The notes under the pieces are model-generated. The model was not told the DNA's origin. It ran no database searches and saw nothing but the letters and a program-made list of their open reading frames with translations. DNA of 64,000 nucleotides from contig NW_004797364.1 of NCBI RefSeq assembly GCF_000002075.1, positions 6,980 to 70,979 of the forward strand, written 5' to 3'. The position numbers and the translations under genes were made by a program. Source of the stretch: Aplysia californica. Lineage: Eukaryota > Mollusca > Gastropoda > Aplysiida > Aplysiidae. Every line of letters starts with the position of its first letter. The first letter of the stretch is position 1. Below are positions 1 through 12,000 of this stretch, one piece after another.

Positions 1-60
1 AGAGAGAGAGAGAGAGAGCAGGGGGAGAGAGAGAGACAGAGACAGAGAGAGACTGTCAGT
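1..60. repeat. (GA)n tract directly after the MCM3AP stop
   Basis: A near-perfect AG/GA run broken by CAGGG and GACAG units. On the gene's strand it would make the 3' UTR begin with a pyrimidine (CU)n run. It continues beyond the window edge. Confidence 0.9.
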
Positions 61-3000
61 TCACAGTAAAGGGGTAGGATTCATCAATCTCTGCAGTCTC
101 ATCTCAAACAAGCGGTCAGCCCTCCTCTGTTCCTCCACTAAGTCTTGTAGATTTGACACACCCTCCGTCAGAGTGAGCTCATATTTCTCCCCTTTCTCCT
201 CCTCTGTATCAGTAGTATCCTCATCCATCTTCTCTGTGTCTTTTGCACCACTTGACAGCAAACTTCTAGCCTGTGATTTGATATTGGGAGTAAACGCTTC
301 CAGTGACCGTGAGGAGTTGACAAATCCAAATCTTTGTCCTTGAGACAATCCGTGGCCCTTTTCTTGACTCTCGGTGGTAGCCTTGCTGGCATAACGCGCC
401 CTCTGGCCACTCATAGCTCCACTCCCAGGGTCAAATCGGCTCAAACTTTCTTTTGGCAATGGTATGGGGCTGAGAGTGCTGTTCGCGGGGAGAGGCCCCT
501 GTAATAACTTGCTGGACAGAGACTGCTCAAATGTGTCCAGTTTTGCTCGCTCCTGGGCAAAGCGTTCCTTTAGGTCTCTCCATGAAGGAGAAAGCTTTTC
601 AGCATCTGAAGATAAGATTTTCACATGAATTTTGAGCAGGAATACAATGGGGTGGTATGGAAGGGTAATAGGTGAAGGTCAAGAAGAGGAAGCGAAACAT
701 GTGTGGCATCGTGGTGAAATCAGGCTTTCATCAAAATAATGGAATCGAGGAAACCAACATTATTCTGCCCGGTGGCGACATAAATAACAGTAGTCTTCCA
801 GTAGAACAACAATGGATTTGCACGTCTCTTGCAGTAACTTAATGACAACCACCCCCATTCTCCTCTCAGAAACATAATTATCTTGATCACAAACACAGCG
901 AATTCTAAACACATTCTTTATGAAGACAGACTATTTCATGTATACACACCCAATAGAAATTTATTCAAAACTTTTTGCCTTTTCCCCAATATTTTCTTTC
1001 TCCCTCTGATTCACATGCACTCATATCTTCAACACGGTAGAATTTATCAGAAATATTAAACGAAAGCTCAGAACAGCGAGCAAAAAGCAGTACAAAAGAA
1101 TGCACAAACTCACCTGTCTGAGGGGAGTGACAATCTTTCCCTGCAGATGATAAAGTGTCTTTCATTTGTGAAGCTTCCAGCAAACTTTGGTCCCTTTTTA
1201 CAGCAGATTCAACAACTGTTAGTTTAATTTGACCTGCCCCTGCAGATGAAAGAGAAATATAAGAAAAAACATAACTGTGTCCATTCCGAATGTCGTACAT
1301 GTAGTTCACGAGCAGCTACAACTTTCTTCAACATGTGAGAGTAGAAGTTTTTTCTTTACTCATAACCAAGATACAGGTATTCAGAGATGCCAACCACAGA
1401 AAACCGAAATGAGTATTGGGAAATATGAAAATGTGTATTTTCAGGCGAAAATGTGTATTCCCCACGTGCGACCGACCGACCAGAAGGCTAAAACAGCACC
1501 TGGACATGGATGGCTGGTGCCTCTATAAATAAATCACTGATGGTCGACCAACCAGTAATAGTAACATGTTCAGGGTGTCCAGCAATATTTCCTGAAAAAA
1601 AATTACTAGCTCACCAGCTCGGAAAAGGGAGCACACACGCGTACAATATATACATGTATCCAGTCAACAACATGTCAGTGTTCAATGTTGTACTGGGGTC
1701 TTGTTTGACTTAAGTATTTCAGTCTATTATATAATATGTTCCTCTCATTATTACTATATAAAAAATAAATCCTGTTTTGAGGGTTCGGAAGGGTCTAGAA
1801 CAAGAATTTCGACTATCAAGAACCAGTCTGGGTGTCATGATTCATATTATGAACTGACAGACTAAAATTATTGCTCAAACTCAGAGAAAAGCAATAACTT
1901 GAATGGCTCAAGTACTAGTAGACCCATGCACTGTGAGAGTTGTAACAACTGTGGTAGGGCAAGATGCAGTGACACTGAAAATCTGCCAGTCTTGAACAGA
2001 AAGCTACAACATACACTGTAGGTATAATTTACTATCACCAATCCAAGTAGGTATAATTTACTATCACCCATCCAATGAAACGCGAACACTTTATTTCAAT
2101 AACACAGACTTGCAAAGTATGAGGGGTCCCGATTCCGCACATGGCCTGCACCAACGAGCGCTTTGCAGAAAGCTCTAATCAAAATTCTGAAAAGTGCTTC
2201 CAAGTTTTTGTCCTCTGTTGCCGTAAACCCCCGATAGTATCTTAAACCAAAAAAAAAATCAATAATCTCCATCCCTATTCCGTAGTCATATACTTCACAA
2301 GGCCGTTACTCCCACAAAGACGGTCTTTGCTCACACGATGCCGCATTTATTTGTGATGCGAATGCGCACAGGGTCAGTGACCGGTCACGATGGCGAGCCA
2401 GACAATCTAAAAATCGGACGACGCTTGTATTTTCTTTTCTTTTTTTTCCACAAGTGACAGCACAGCGACGAGTCAGAGTATTTATTACATTTTATTTGAA
2501 CGGCGACATTGTGTTTATACTGCACAACCTGCATGCCACAAATGTTGCGTTATCAGACAACTGCTGGCAAACTTCTCGGTGGTAACGAAAGCGAAAGTAG
2601 ATCTTGATTTTCCCAATCGAGCCTCGGTGTCACATACGCTTCCGCCTGCCGCCATAGCTGCCTTTTTGAGTGAAAGTGAAACGTACTCTCCAGACGGGGA
2701 AAAGATGAGCGAATATAATATCACGATCGCGACCGGCAATACTGACCACATCGGACTTGGATTTCAAATATTCCAGTTCTGCGATACTGATACTATTTTG
2801 ACAAAAGATGGGACCTGAGTTAATTAAGTTTACTCGCCCATGCTGAATCTCGTAGTTTTCGCATTCCAGGATGCGTATCTTTTCATGAAAAGTCGTATTT
2901 GCGTATTTTCGGCCAAAAATCGTACTAAAATACGTAAAATCGTACTGGTTGGCATCTCTGGGTATTAAAAATCCCCCCAAAGCAATTTCCCCCCCCCCCC

Positions 3001-6000
3001 CCCAAAAAACAACCTTTTTATATTGCCAAAATAAGAAGTTGGTTTGTTGTTGTTTTTTTGGGGGGGTGCATTAGGGATGCGCCTAGCAGAAACAAACAAT
3101 TTATTTCTAACAAGGCCTCTGTACCACAATGCCCAGTTTCAGTATCCGGCTTTTGACAAGACTGAACTGTAAATCGACAGGTCGACAACAAAGAAAGCTG
3201 GACTGACAATAGAGCAAGTATGACAAAAGATGCTACCCTATGCCAGATAGATTAACACCTGCTGGACCATACCAGTCAAGGAATGGTCAATTATATGAGT
3301 TATCTGTGATTTTGAGTTTTCCGTGTTTGTGTTAACTGAGCCCAACAGTACATCTGTCCCATGCACTTACGCGCTGTCTCTGTGTCACGCAGAGCGTCCA
3401 CCCAGGCCACTGGCGCCTCCCAGTCCTCCAGCTCCTCTTCTTTGTAAAAGACCACAGCTTCTTCATACTCTTCCTCCTCCTCTTCATCCTCATCACGCTG
3501 GGAACACAGAAAACTTGCTTGAAAACACAGAAATCACAAAATTTTTCTTTCCAAAAGCAATCAGTTCTTCCACATAAAAAGACAAATGTAGAAAAATACA
3601 CTTTACTAAAAGTTTCAAATTGTATAAAATTTGTAAGAGTTTTTTTTGTTTTTTTTTTAGAGGTGCAATGAAAGCCCGCATCACAAGAAAACTGCCACAT
3701 TTCACTAGAAACAGATTAGTGCAAGAATAATGCTGAAAAGAAGAAGAAAAAATAGATCTCACACCCACCACCCCTTGAAAACTGCCAATTCTTCTGACAG
3801 GGGAAATAGGAGAATTAAATTCTTGTCCGACATCCCATGTTTGTCAAACTAAATAGCTCTCGGAAAAAAATTCACAGAGGAATCTTGCTGGGCCATGACC
3901 AAACTCAAAACAAAATAACAGCCATAATGTTGAAGACTACAACCCAAAAAGGCAAAAAACAGCCATATAAAAACAGAGAAAAAAAACTTATTTCCATTTT
4001 GAGCAAATGATAAGGTGAAAATGCTACAGCCAGGACTAAATCCTTAACTATCTGTGTAAAGGAAAGAAAAGCACACCAATATGAGTGGATTCCTCTTCCT
4101 CCTCTTCACTTATTACCGCCTCATCTCCCCTCTTCTAGCTTGTTGCTAAGAAATCAACTGACCTAAAAGCATACCAGCAGGAGCAACTCCTCCAAGAAGC
4201 AAGAAAATACTTGCACATACACATTTAAAGGTCACTTTGGTGTACCTCCTCCCCTTCTTTCTTCCTTCTTTTTACTTTTACAACTGAGCAAAGTGTTATA
4301 TGGCTTAAAAGACCGGTTTGTGTTTAGTAAAGTGGCATACAAAAAAAAAAAAGACATGAGGATTGACATGCTTGAAAAAAGCCAAAGAGCAGACAGATAT
4401 TTAGGGCAAAAGTTGAGCATACTGCATGCAAATCTATTTCACCTGCAAACAATGAGAAGAACATCGCAATATGAACCACAGCAGAAAAAGTAACAAAACA
4501 TTACCTCTACTTCTATCCTGAGATGCCCTGTACGTAGAGAAACCAGTTTGTAATGAATGCAGGCATCAATGAGATCAGTCCACGCCATGTTCACGTACGT
4601 CGGCTCGCAGGGTCCATCTTCAGAGGCCAGCCAACAGAACTGGTCAAATGTCTTTTTGGCATAGGTCAGAAGATCAGAGACTCTGTAAGAAAGAATAGTT
4701 GAGTTGCTCTAACTTAGAAACGTAGTCTACAACCAGGCCTGGGGGAGCAAAAGTCAAAATGTGCGGCAAAAAGAGGTGGAGAGATAGTAAATTTTCGTTG
4801 TTCTAGTAGTATATCAAGTGTTCTTCTTGAGTAAAAGCATCTCAAGGGTATCACAAATAATAATGAGTAATAATTGCGCACATGAAACATTTTTATTTCG
4901 TAAATCATAAGCTATTACAAGAGACAGAATAGTATAACCACCTGAGAACGGCAAAGGGGCTGACAAATGAACAAATACTGCTAGGTGATGTTAAAACCTG
5001 TCAAAATAACAGCACAAAAACAAAAAAATGTAGTACACAAACAGCTTCACAAACACCATGTACAATGCCTTTTTCCTAACTTGTGCTTGTTGACCTAATC
5101 ATAATGAGCAGAACAAAAGACAAGTGACATCTCTTCCCTTTCTTGCTTCTGTCTAATAAGGCCTACATATATTTCAGGTTTTAATTTAGAAAGAAAAAAA
5201 CAACAACACGACAATTAAGATAGATCTACATTTCTTTTTACTTTGCGTTATCAAAAAAAAACTTTTAATAAAAATCACCAATGTGCTTTGAGTTCCAATT
5301 TCTTCTTTCATGAATAAATGAGAATTCTGTAAGCAACTTTAAATACATTCAACTGGATCCCCCGGAAACTAAAATGTAATTCAAATTACATAGTCATTAC
5401 AACAAAAGAGATACACCTTTCACATAATTTGCATTGAAATAGACCACTTATGAAGTCAAAGAAAGCACAGGGGATGAACAATTTTGATAAGGATCTTCAA
5501 GTAGAAGCCTCACCACTCAAACTTTATCTCTGACACATACACATAGTCACATGCATTAAATACTTGCCCTAAACAGGATAAATTTGCTGTGAACTAGTAT
5601 GACACGCATGGCTGCACATCTAAGAAAGGTAAATGCACATACAGCAGGAAATTCGAGATGAGTAATGGCACCATATTTTAAAACATAGCTTAAACAAGTT
5701 TTCCACCATCCTCCAAAATGTAAAAGGTAAGAAAAAAAAGTCTGGATCATTCTCTTTAAAAAATTTCTGAAATGTACAGAAAACTGGCATTCATTCCAAT
5801 GGGAACAATCCAGTAATTCACTCACTGGTGATGCAGGCTGATCTTGGCCGAGCCACTGTCCTTCTTGGTCACCAACGCAACAAAGTTCCAGACATCCTGG
5901 CATACGCTTGTCCAGTCCTGTGCTTCCAGGTCTTGGTAGCGGAACACTGGCAGGCGTAATCTCGAGACCAGTTCGTAGAGATCTGACAGGTGCGACTCAG

Positions 6001-6024
6001 AGTTCCATGAAGACAGAGGTTCTC
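61..6024 (-). CDS. MCM3AP: MCM3AP coding exons 27-31: C-terminal end and stop
   Basis: Exons: 5826-6024, 4505-4682, 3371-3497, 1114-1239 and 61-605. They encode the last about 390 residues: [20 protein letters not shown], a helical segment with [16 protein letters not shown], a strongly acidic patch ([20 protein letters not shown]) and a C-terminal coiled-coil-like end ([20 protein letters not shown]). The stop TGA is at 61-63. All junctions are phase-consistent, so the gene appears intact to its stop; the 3' UTR and poly(A) site lie outside the window. Confidence 0.92.
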
Positions 6025-9000
6025 CTATGACAAAGAAAGGACTAGCTAAAGAAAGGACGAGCAAGAGATGCAGCAGTACAGGTCATGTTTTTGATTTATG
6101 GTTTACAGCATGACAACATTTCTCCAGCGACAGATTAGGAGAAAAGGAATCTGTTGTTTTTCTTTTCAGTTCTCAACCTCAAGTTCTTAAAAAGCAAAAA
6201 TCGTTCCCCTAAAAATAATTTAATGAAAACAAAAATGAACTGCAAAAGAAAATATTGAAAACATTGAGGGAGAATTAAATAAAAAGTATGATAATTTATC
6301 TCTTTAACTCACTGAAGACTGGGCCTTTTTCGGGTCCACATGCGTCGAAGACTGGCATTTTGGGGGGTATTTCAACATTTCAAACAACACCCTTCCAAAA
6401 TACATACAATCACCATTTTTACACACATAATACATCTAATTAGGCCCAGTGTGACACAAAAAAACAGAAAGGCAACATTTTTTATAGTTTTTTAGAAATG
6501 ATTTTTTGAAAATGTGCTAAAAGTTGTTGCTCGCCAAAACTTTTTGACTAATGTCTTGTGTTTAAAAGAACAAACAACAACACCCCCCCCCCATATTAAC
6601 ATTGTGTGTGTGTCTTTTTATTGTGTTTTGTGTTTCAAAATGAATAAAAAGTCCAAGTCCAAACTCATGAATAGGCAGGTAATCCATATGATAATCCTTA
6701 TGTATTAGCTGTCTAATCCACTTCAGTGAGAAAAAACAGGGCTCCAGACCAAGTGGAATTTTGCATTTGAAAGCCTAGTCTAGATCTAGAACACTCTCTA
6801 TTAGAATCAATGCTTTGATGCCCATTTACATTGAAATCAGGACCACCAGGGTCTAAAATATCATAATCAGAATTTTCTGAACTGTCAAAGTCGTCAAACA
6901 CTAGAAAAATGTTTGCTTTTTGGTGCTGCCAAGTGTGCGCTCTGGTGTTGCTCCTTATTTCCTATCAAATAACTCTCGTCCTGATCTCTTCTTCTTCTTT
7001 TTTTGTGTTTGTTACTCTCTTGTAACACCTAATCTTCGGCACTTGTTATACGATCTTATGGTGTTGCAAGTACCATAAAACTCTTACTAAAGCTATACGT
7101 GCTGCCAAAGTATTGCGAGAAAAGACATGTCGGAAAAACGCAAGTAGGGCCTCAGTGTGACTAACTTACTTTCGGGTCGATAACTCAATAAGTGTCCTGC
7201 CAATTCCAGTGAAACCTCGTAGGAAACGAAACAAAGGTCGACAGCACGTCAAGAGACGGATCATGCAGCGTTTGTGCGCATACTTTACCGAGGAGACAAC
7301 ACGAAACGTGCTCGCAGGGGGTGCTTAAACTGCCTCTCGGGAAAATATTGGGGCTCGCAAATGCTGCGTGAAACATATCCAGTGAGTTAAAGGCTTTCCC
7401 ACACTTCTGGATATATTTTATGATCAAGGTCAGTTTCCATAGCAATACCAGTATTATTAATCCATTAAAGAGTTGTAGGGTAAAAGTCTAGGGTGGTTGG
7501 AACACAATAAAGGTAAAACATGAGTAACAGTAGTAACAAGTAGGAGGTAACTGCATCAGCAGAGCACCAACCAACCACGAGCAGAACAAATCAGTACCAA
7601 GCAATCGACCAAGACTAAATAGTAATATACCAACAAGAAGCTAAACAATCAGACCCCACCGCACTATCCACCAATCGTCACCAGCATGAAATGTTACCAA
7701 GAGCCAAGGAAGCTGAGCTGTCAAATTCCGGCGAGGGCCATGACAGGTCAGTCAGAGAGCTGGACGCACACACCATGGCTGTGTGTTCTATGACTGTGTT
7801 GTACAAGGAAACTAGTACATTTGGAGACTGTGAAGGAAATGAGCAAACACGTTAATTAAAATACCCATTAAAAACAAAACACTAACTAGCATGATGAGAG
7901 TAAAGTCTGATGTGAAAGCATTGCTGGGATGGAAAATATAAAATCAAATTGAAATTTCAAAAAGAACAAGTAAAACTTTGAGAATATTTTTTTTAATTAA
8001 TTAGTCGGAAAACAACTTGAATTGTATGCAACATCTGCCCAAACCCTCTTATTAAAGAACAAAACCCAAAGAACACAAGCACACAAAGTTAGGAAGGCAG
8101 TCCGAGATTCAGACAAGTGCACATTCGTTCAATTTGACGATCTATTAGGCTGGATTACAGTGTGCATGACCTCAGTTTAAATCCTAAATGATGCATTCTT
8201 AAACTTGGACTATCTGAAACCATTTTGCTATGCTGTACCAAAGATGAGAGTCAAATCAAATGTCCTGTCTCGCAAGTCGTAAAACAAACATGAAAAAGCT
8301 ACACAACAGATGGAAATAAATCAGAGGTCTAGTACTTATAAGTAACAATATAGAATTGAAAGGGACATTATAAACTCATACCCAGACCTGCCACTCTATG
8401 AAATCTAAAAATCAGGATTTTAGAGTTAAAAAATCAGGATCTGGTGAAAAAAATCAGGATCAACGGCAAATCAGACATAAGGGGTACTGGGGAAGGGTTC
8501 CCTTTTATGAGGCAAGTATGCAAGAGAAATCTGTTGCAGGAAAAAGTTCACGTTTGGGCCTCTAAATAGAGGGCAAACTGAAAGACAGCATTACTCGAGT
8601 CGGAGTTGGATAGACAGAGGGAGCGCAGGTTGCATTAAAGCTGAAACTCTCGTAGTCTTGAAAATAGCTGACACATAACTCTAATCATCCATGCAAAAAG
8701 CCTGCGTTTTCATATAGTAACAATGTTTGACTTCTATCGCATATACACTCAAGTGAAAAAAAAAGATCGAGCCAAGGTTTTTCATTTGTTTCTTTAAAAA
8801 AAATTATTCCTTTATCCTCAATCAGTACATGTATCACCAGAGCTGGTAGTAACGGAGTACAAGTACTCCGGTACTTGTACTTACGTTACAATTTTCGGTA
8901 CTTTTACTGTACCCCGGTACATTTTTTAAACCAGTACTTTTACTGTACTCCGATACTTTTTATAAAAGTACTTTTGAGTACTTTTTAAGTACATTTTGAG

Positions 9001-12000
9001 TACTTTGGTAGCTTAATGAAAGGGTAAGTGCAGGCATTTCTGATCACAATTTACGGAACAAAAACCCGATCAACCGCCAAGAGTTAAAAGTTGAGATCAA
9101 AGAACGGCCCGTCGCCTCAAAGATCAGCCACTATCGTGAATGTGATCACAAGCGTTGTAAAACTTCTTGAAACGGTACAGTGTTTGCTCCAGACGGGATC
9201 ACACCAAGATGTGAACTGACCGATGCGTTTCTTTTCCCCAAACATCGCACTCGCATCTGACCTCACCACCTAAACTTACATCACTCCCTGGGTGGGTAGG
9301 GCCTACAAGTTCGCTCCAGGCGGGATCACATCAAACTGTGAACTCTTCCCTGACCATTGAAAGCAGTTTTTCCCGAATTTGCGAGACAACCTGAATTTTA
9401 ATTAGTGTGGTCACATCGTAATGGTGCGTAACGACAAAGGAGGTTGGGGGGGGGGGGGGGGGGGGGGGGGGACTCAATCAGAGATGGAAAGCTAACATTG
9501 TTGGACAGGTAAAGGGGAGGGGCAACTGTATAAACGTAGATAAAGATCTCAAGACTCACGATAGGCTAATGAGTGTGTATATATATAATATTATTTATGG
9601 CATGCCTCATGCCACTGTGATTGGTAATCAAGGTTGACCACTCTTTGCTTGCCATATGTCATAAATCCACCCAGGGGTCACGTCAGTTCATGGGTCACTG
9701 TAGATTCTTCTTTGGCTAAGATCCCATATTTTCCTTGCTTCCGAGCACTGGGATCTTAGGCGGAGACTACTGCAGCAGAGAACCTTTGGTTACACTACAC
9801 TTACTAGACTCTAGGAAACTATTATTGTATTTTGGTTTGCCGTTGGCGCCGTGGACTACACAGTGTGACCAAAATCTGTCAGACCACTATAATCAATTGA
9901 AACTGAAACTGTGTTCTCAATGTGTATGTAACAATTTTTAGGCTGCCTAAATTTCTTTTAAACTTTTTTTGGGTGGTTTTTGCTTAAGGCTACATTGATT
10001 CCTTGAGGATTTGTTAATGAAGAATTCAATGCACTTTTCCATTTCTATGCGGGCCATTTTCATCAATTTTATGTTTTCTTAAGAGCAACTTTGTATCTAC
10101 ATTTTTCAATTTGGATACTCTTTCTGTAGAACTTTCCAACCTCTAGGACTGACTTACATTTGATCACATTGTCTTGCTCAAACAAGTTCTATTCATAATA
10201 GCACTTACCCACTAGTTGCGTCTGTTCGTTTGGGTTGTTTTTTGTTCAACTTCACGGACCATTTCCACCGTTCAGTGCGTACATTGTATATTCAAATGCT
10301 TTGTATACTGTTTACTTTTTTAGTAATAAATAACCTAATTTGTCAAATATACTGGATAAGTTATAAAATATGATGTTTTGCATAAGCGCTGAAGTGTTTT
10401 AGCATATTAGCAGAAAGTACTCAAAATGTACTCGTAAGTACTTTTTTAAAAAGTACTTGTACTCAAGTACATTTTATAGGAAAGTACTTTTACTGTACTT
10501 AAGTACATTTTTTAGATTGTACTTAAATTTGTACTTAAGTACTTTTTAAAAAGTACTTTAACAGCTCTGTGTATCACGGCACGCACTTTAAGCCCAAGTG
10601 TCAAAACGTTACCCCCCCCCCCCCCCCCGGTCATCCACACTGGTTAAGTCCCGAAAAACACCTCGACCAATGCCACCGGTATGAATGAACTTTGTTGACC
10701 CTGACAGCCGACGGTCCCCGACACACGCGCTACTCACACGTTCGAGGTCATGTCACGTGATGCGAATGAGCGTTTGAAAGCTCCTCTGACAGGTCTTGAT
10801 GATGGGCCCGGCTAACCAGAACTCAGACGAAGCTTGCTTTTAAAGCAACGGCAGAACAACGGTTGATTTTAGTGGAAATAACGTTCGTGAGTCAACAACT
10901 AGATTCGGCATTAGAAAGTAGCGTTCCAAGTTCCTGCCGATAAAAAATCCAACCAGTGCTTCCAACCAAAAGAGATTGCAGAACTTTTAATATTTTTTTC
11001 TAAGAATCGGTCGCAACAGACGCAATGACAAAAAATCAGGATACTGGCGATCGAAATCGGGAAAATTGGGATGCTTGAGATTTGGGGCAAAAAATCGGGA
11101 TAAGTGGCAGGTCTGCATACCACAATTAGATCGGAGATCTAGTACTTATAAGTAACAATACAGAATTGAAATGGAGATTATTAACTTATACCACAATTAC
11201 ATTGGAGATCTAGTACTTGTAAGTAACGATGCAAAATTGAAAGGGACATTATAAATTTATACCACAATTAAATTGGAGGTATAGTACTTATAAGTAACAA
11301 TACAGCATTGAAAGGGACATTATAAACTCCTACCACACAGCACCAAAGACATGCAATCCATCCACAGTTTACCTGGTGCAGCTGTTGGTGCCTGTGGCGT
11401 GTGCGCAGATCCTGGTACACGGGGGCCTTGTACATCTCCACCACAGTGTCTTCCACAAAGTCCGAGACGGGCTTCACCCTCAGCCGCGCTGGAGTCGGGA
11501 TGTGACTGGCTGTGAAGCGCAGGCAGTTGCTCAGCTGAAGAAAAAGATTGGTGGAGGTGAATGTCACAGCTAGTCAGAAAAGTCAGACCACTAAATGTTA
11601 TATTTTGTCAGGAGAAGATACAGACAAAGCAAAGTTTAAGAAAAATAAAAGAAGGTTCAGTCAAAAGTGTCAAAGGTGGCCACCCATTGTTGAGGAGAAA
11701 AGTGGCTGTGTTAGTCAGGTGGCCATTTTACAAAGTATAATTTTAATGAAACAAATATGGTACCAGAAACTAAGTTTTCAAAGTAGCTGTATGCCAAATG
11801 TACCTGTTCCATTTGAAAGGCCTATATCCACTGAGCATTTTGGTACCATTCTTTAACCTCTCAGTCAATTTTAAAGAAAATGGTAGTTGTCTAAAATTTA
11901 ATCAAATTTGTCAAAGTCAGTAACTGGCTCCAACCCCATGTTTGACAGATAATAAAAGAGTACCAAGTGCACTAAACATCTCCATATTAACAGAGTACAA

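Noticed and set aside
2630-2980. 116-codon minus frame as a transposase start
   Set aside because: It crosses the right terminal repeat of the element and has no recognisable DNA-binding or catalytic motif.
6025-7697. Extra MCM3AP exon in this intron (frame 7185-7445)
   Set aside because: The phase is already closed by the 7698-7827 exon, and this frame has no fitting splice sites or GANP-like sequence.
8312-11334. CRISPR-like array from the 71-bp units
   Set aside because: The units are directly adjacent without spacers and lie in an animal intron: a minisatellite.
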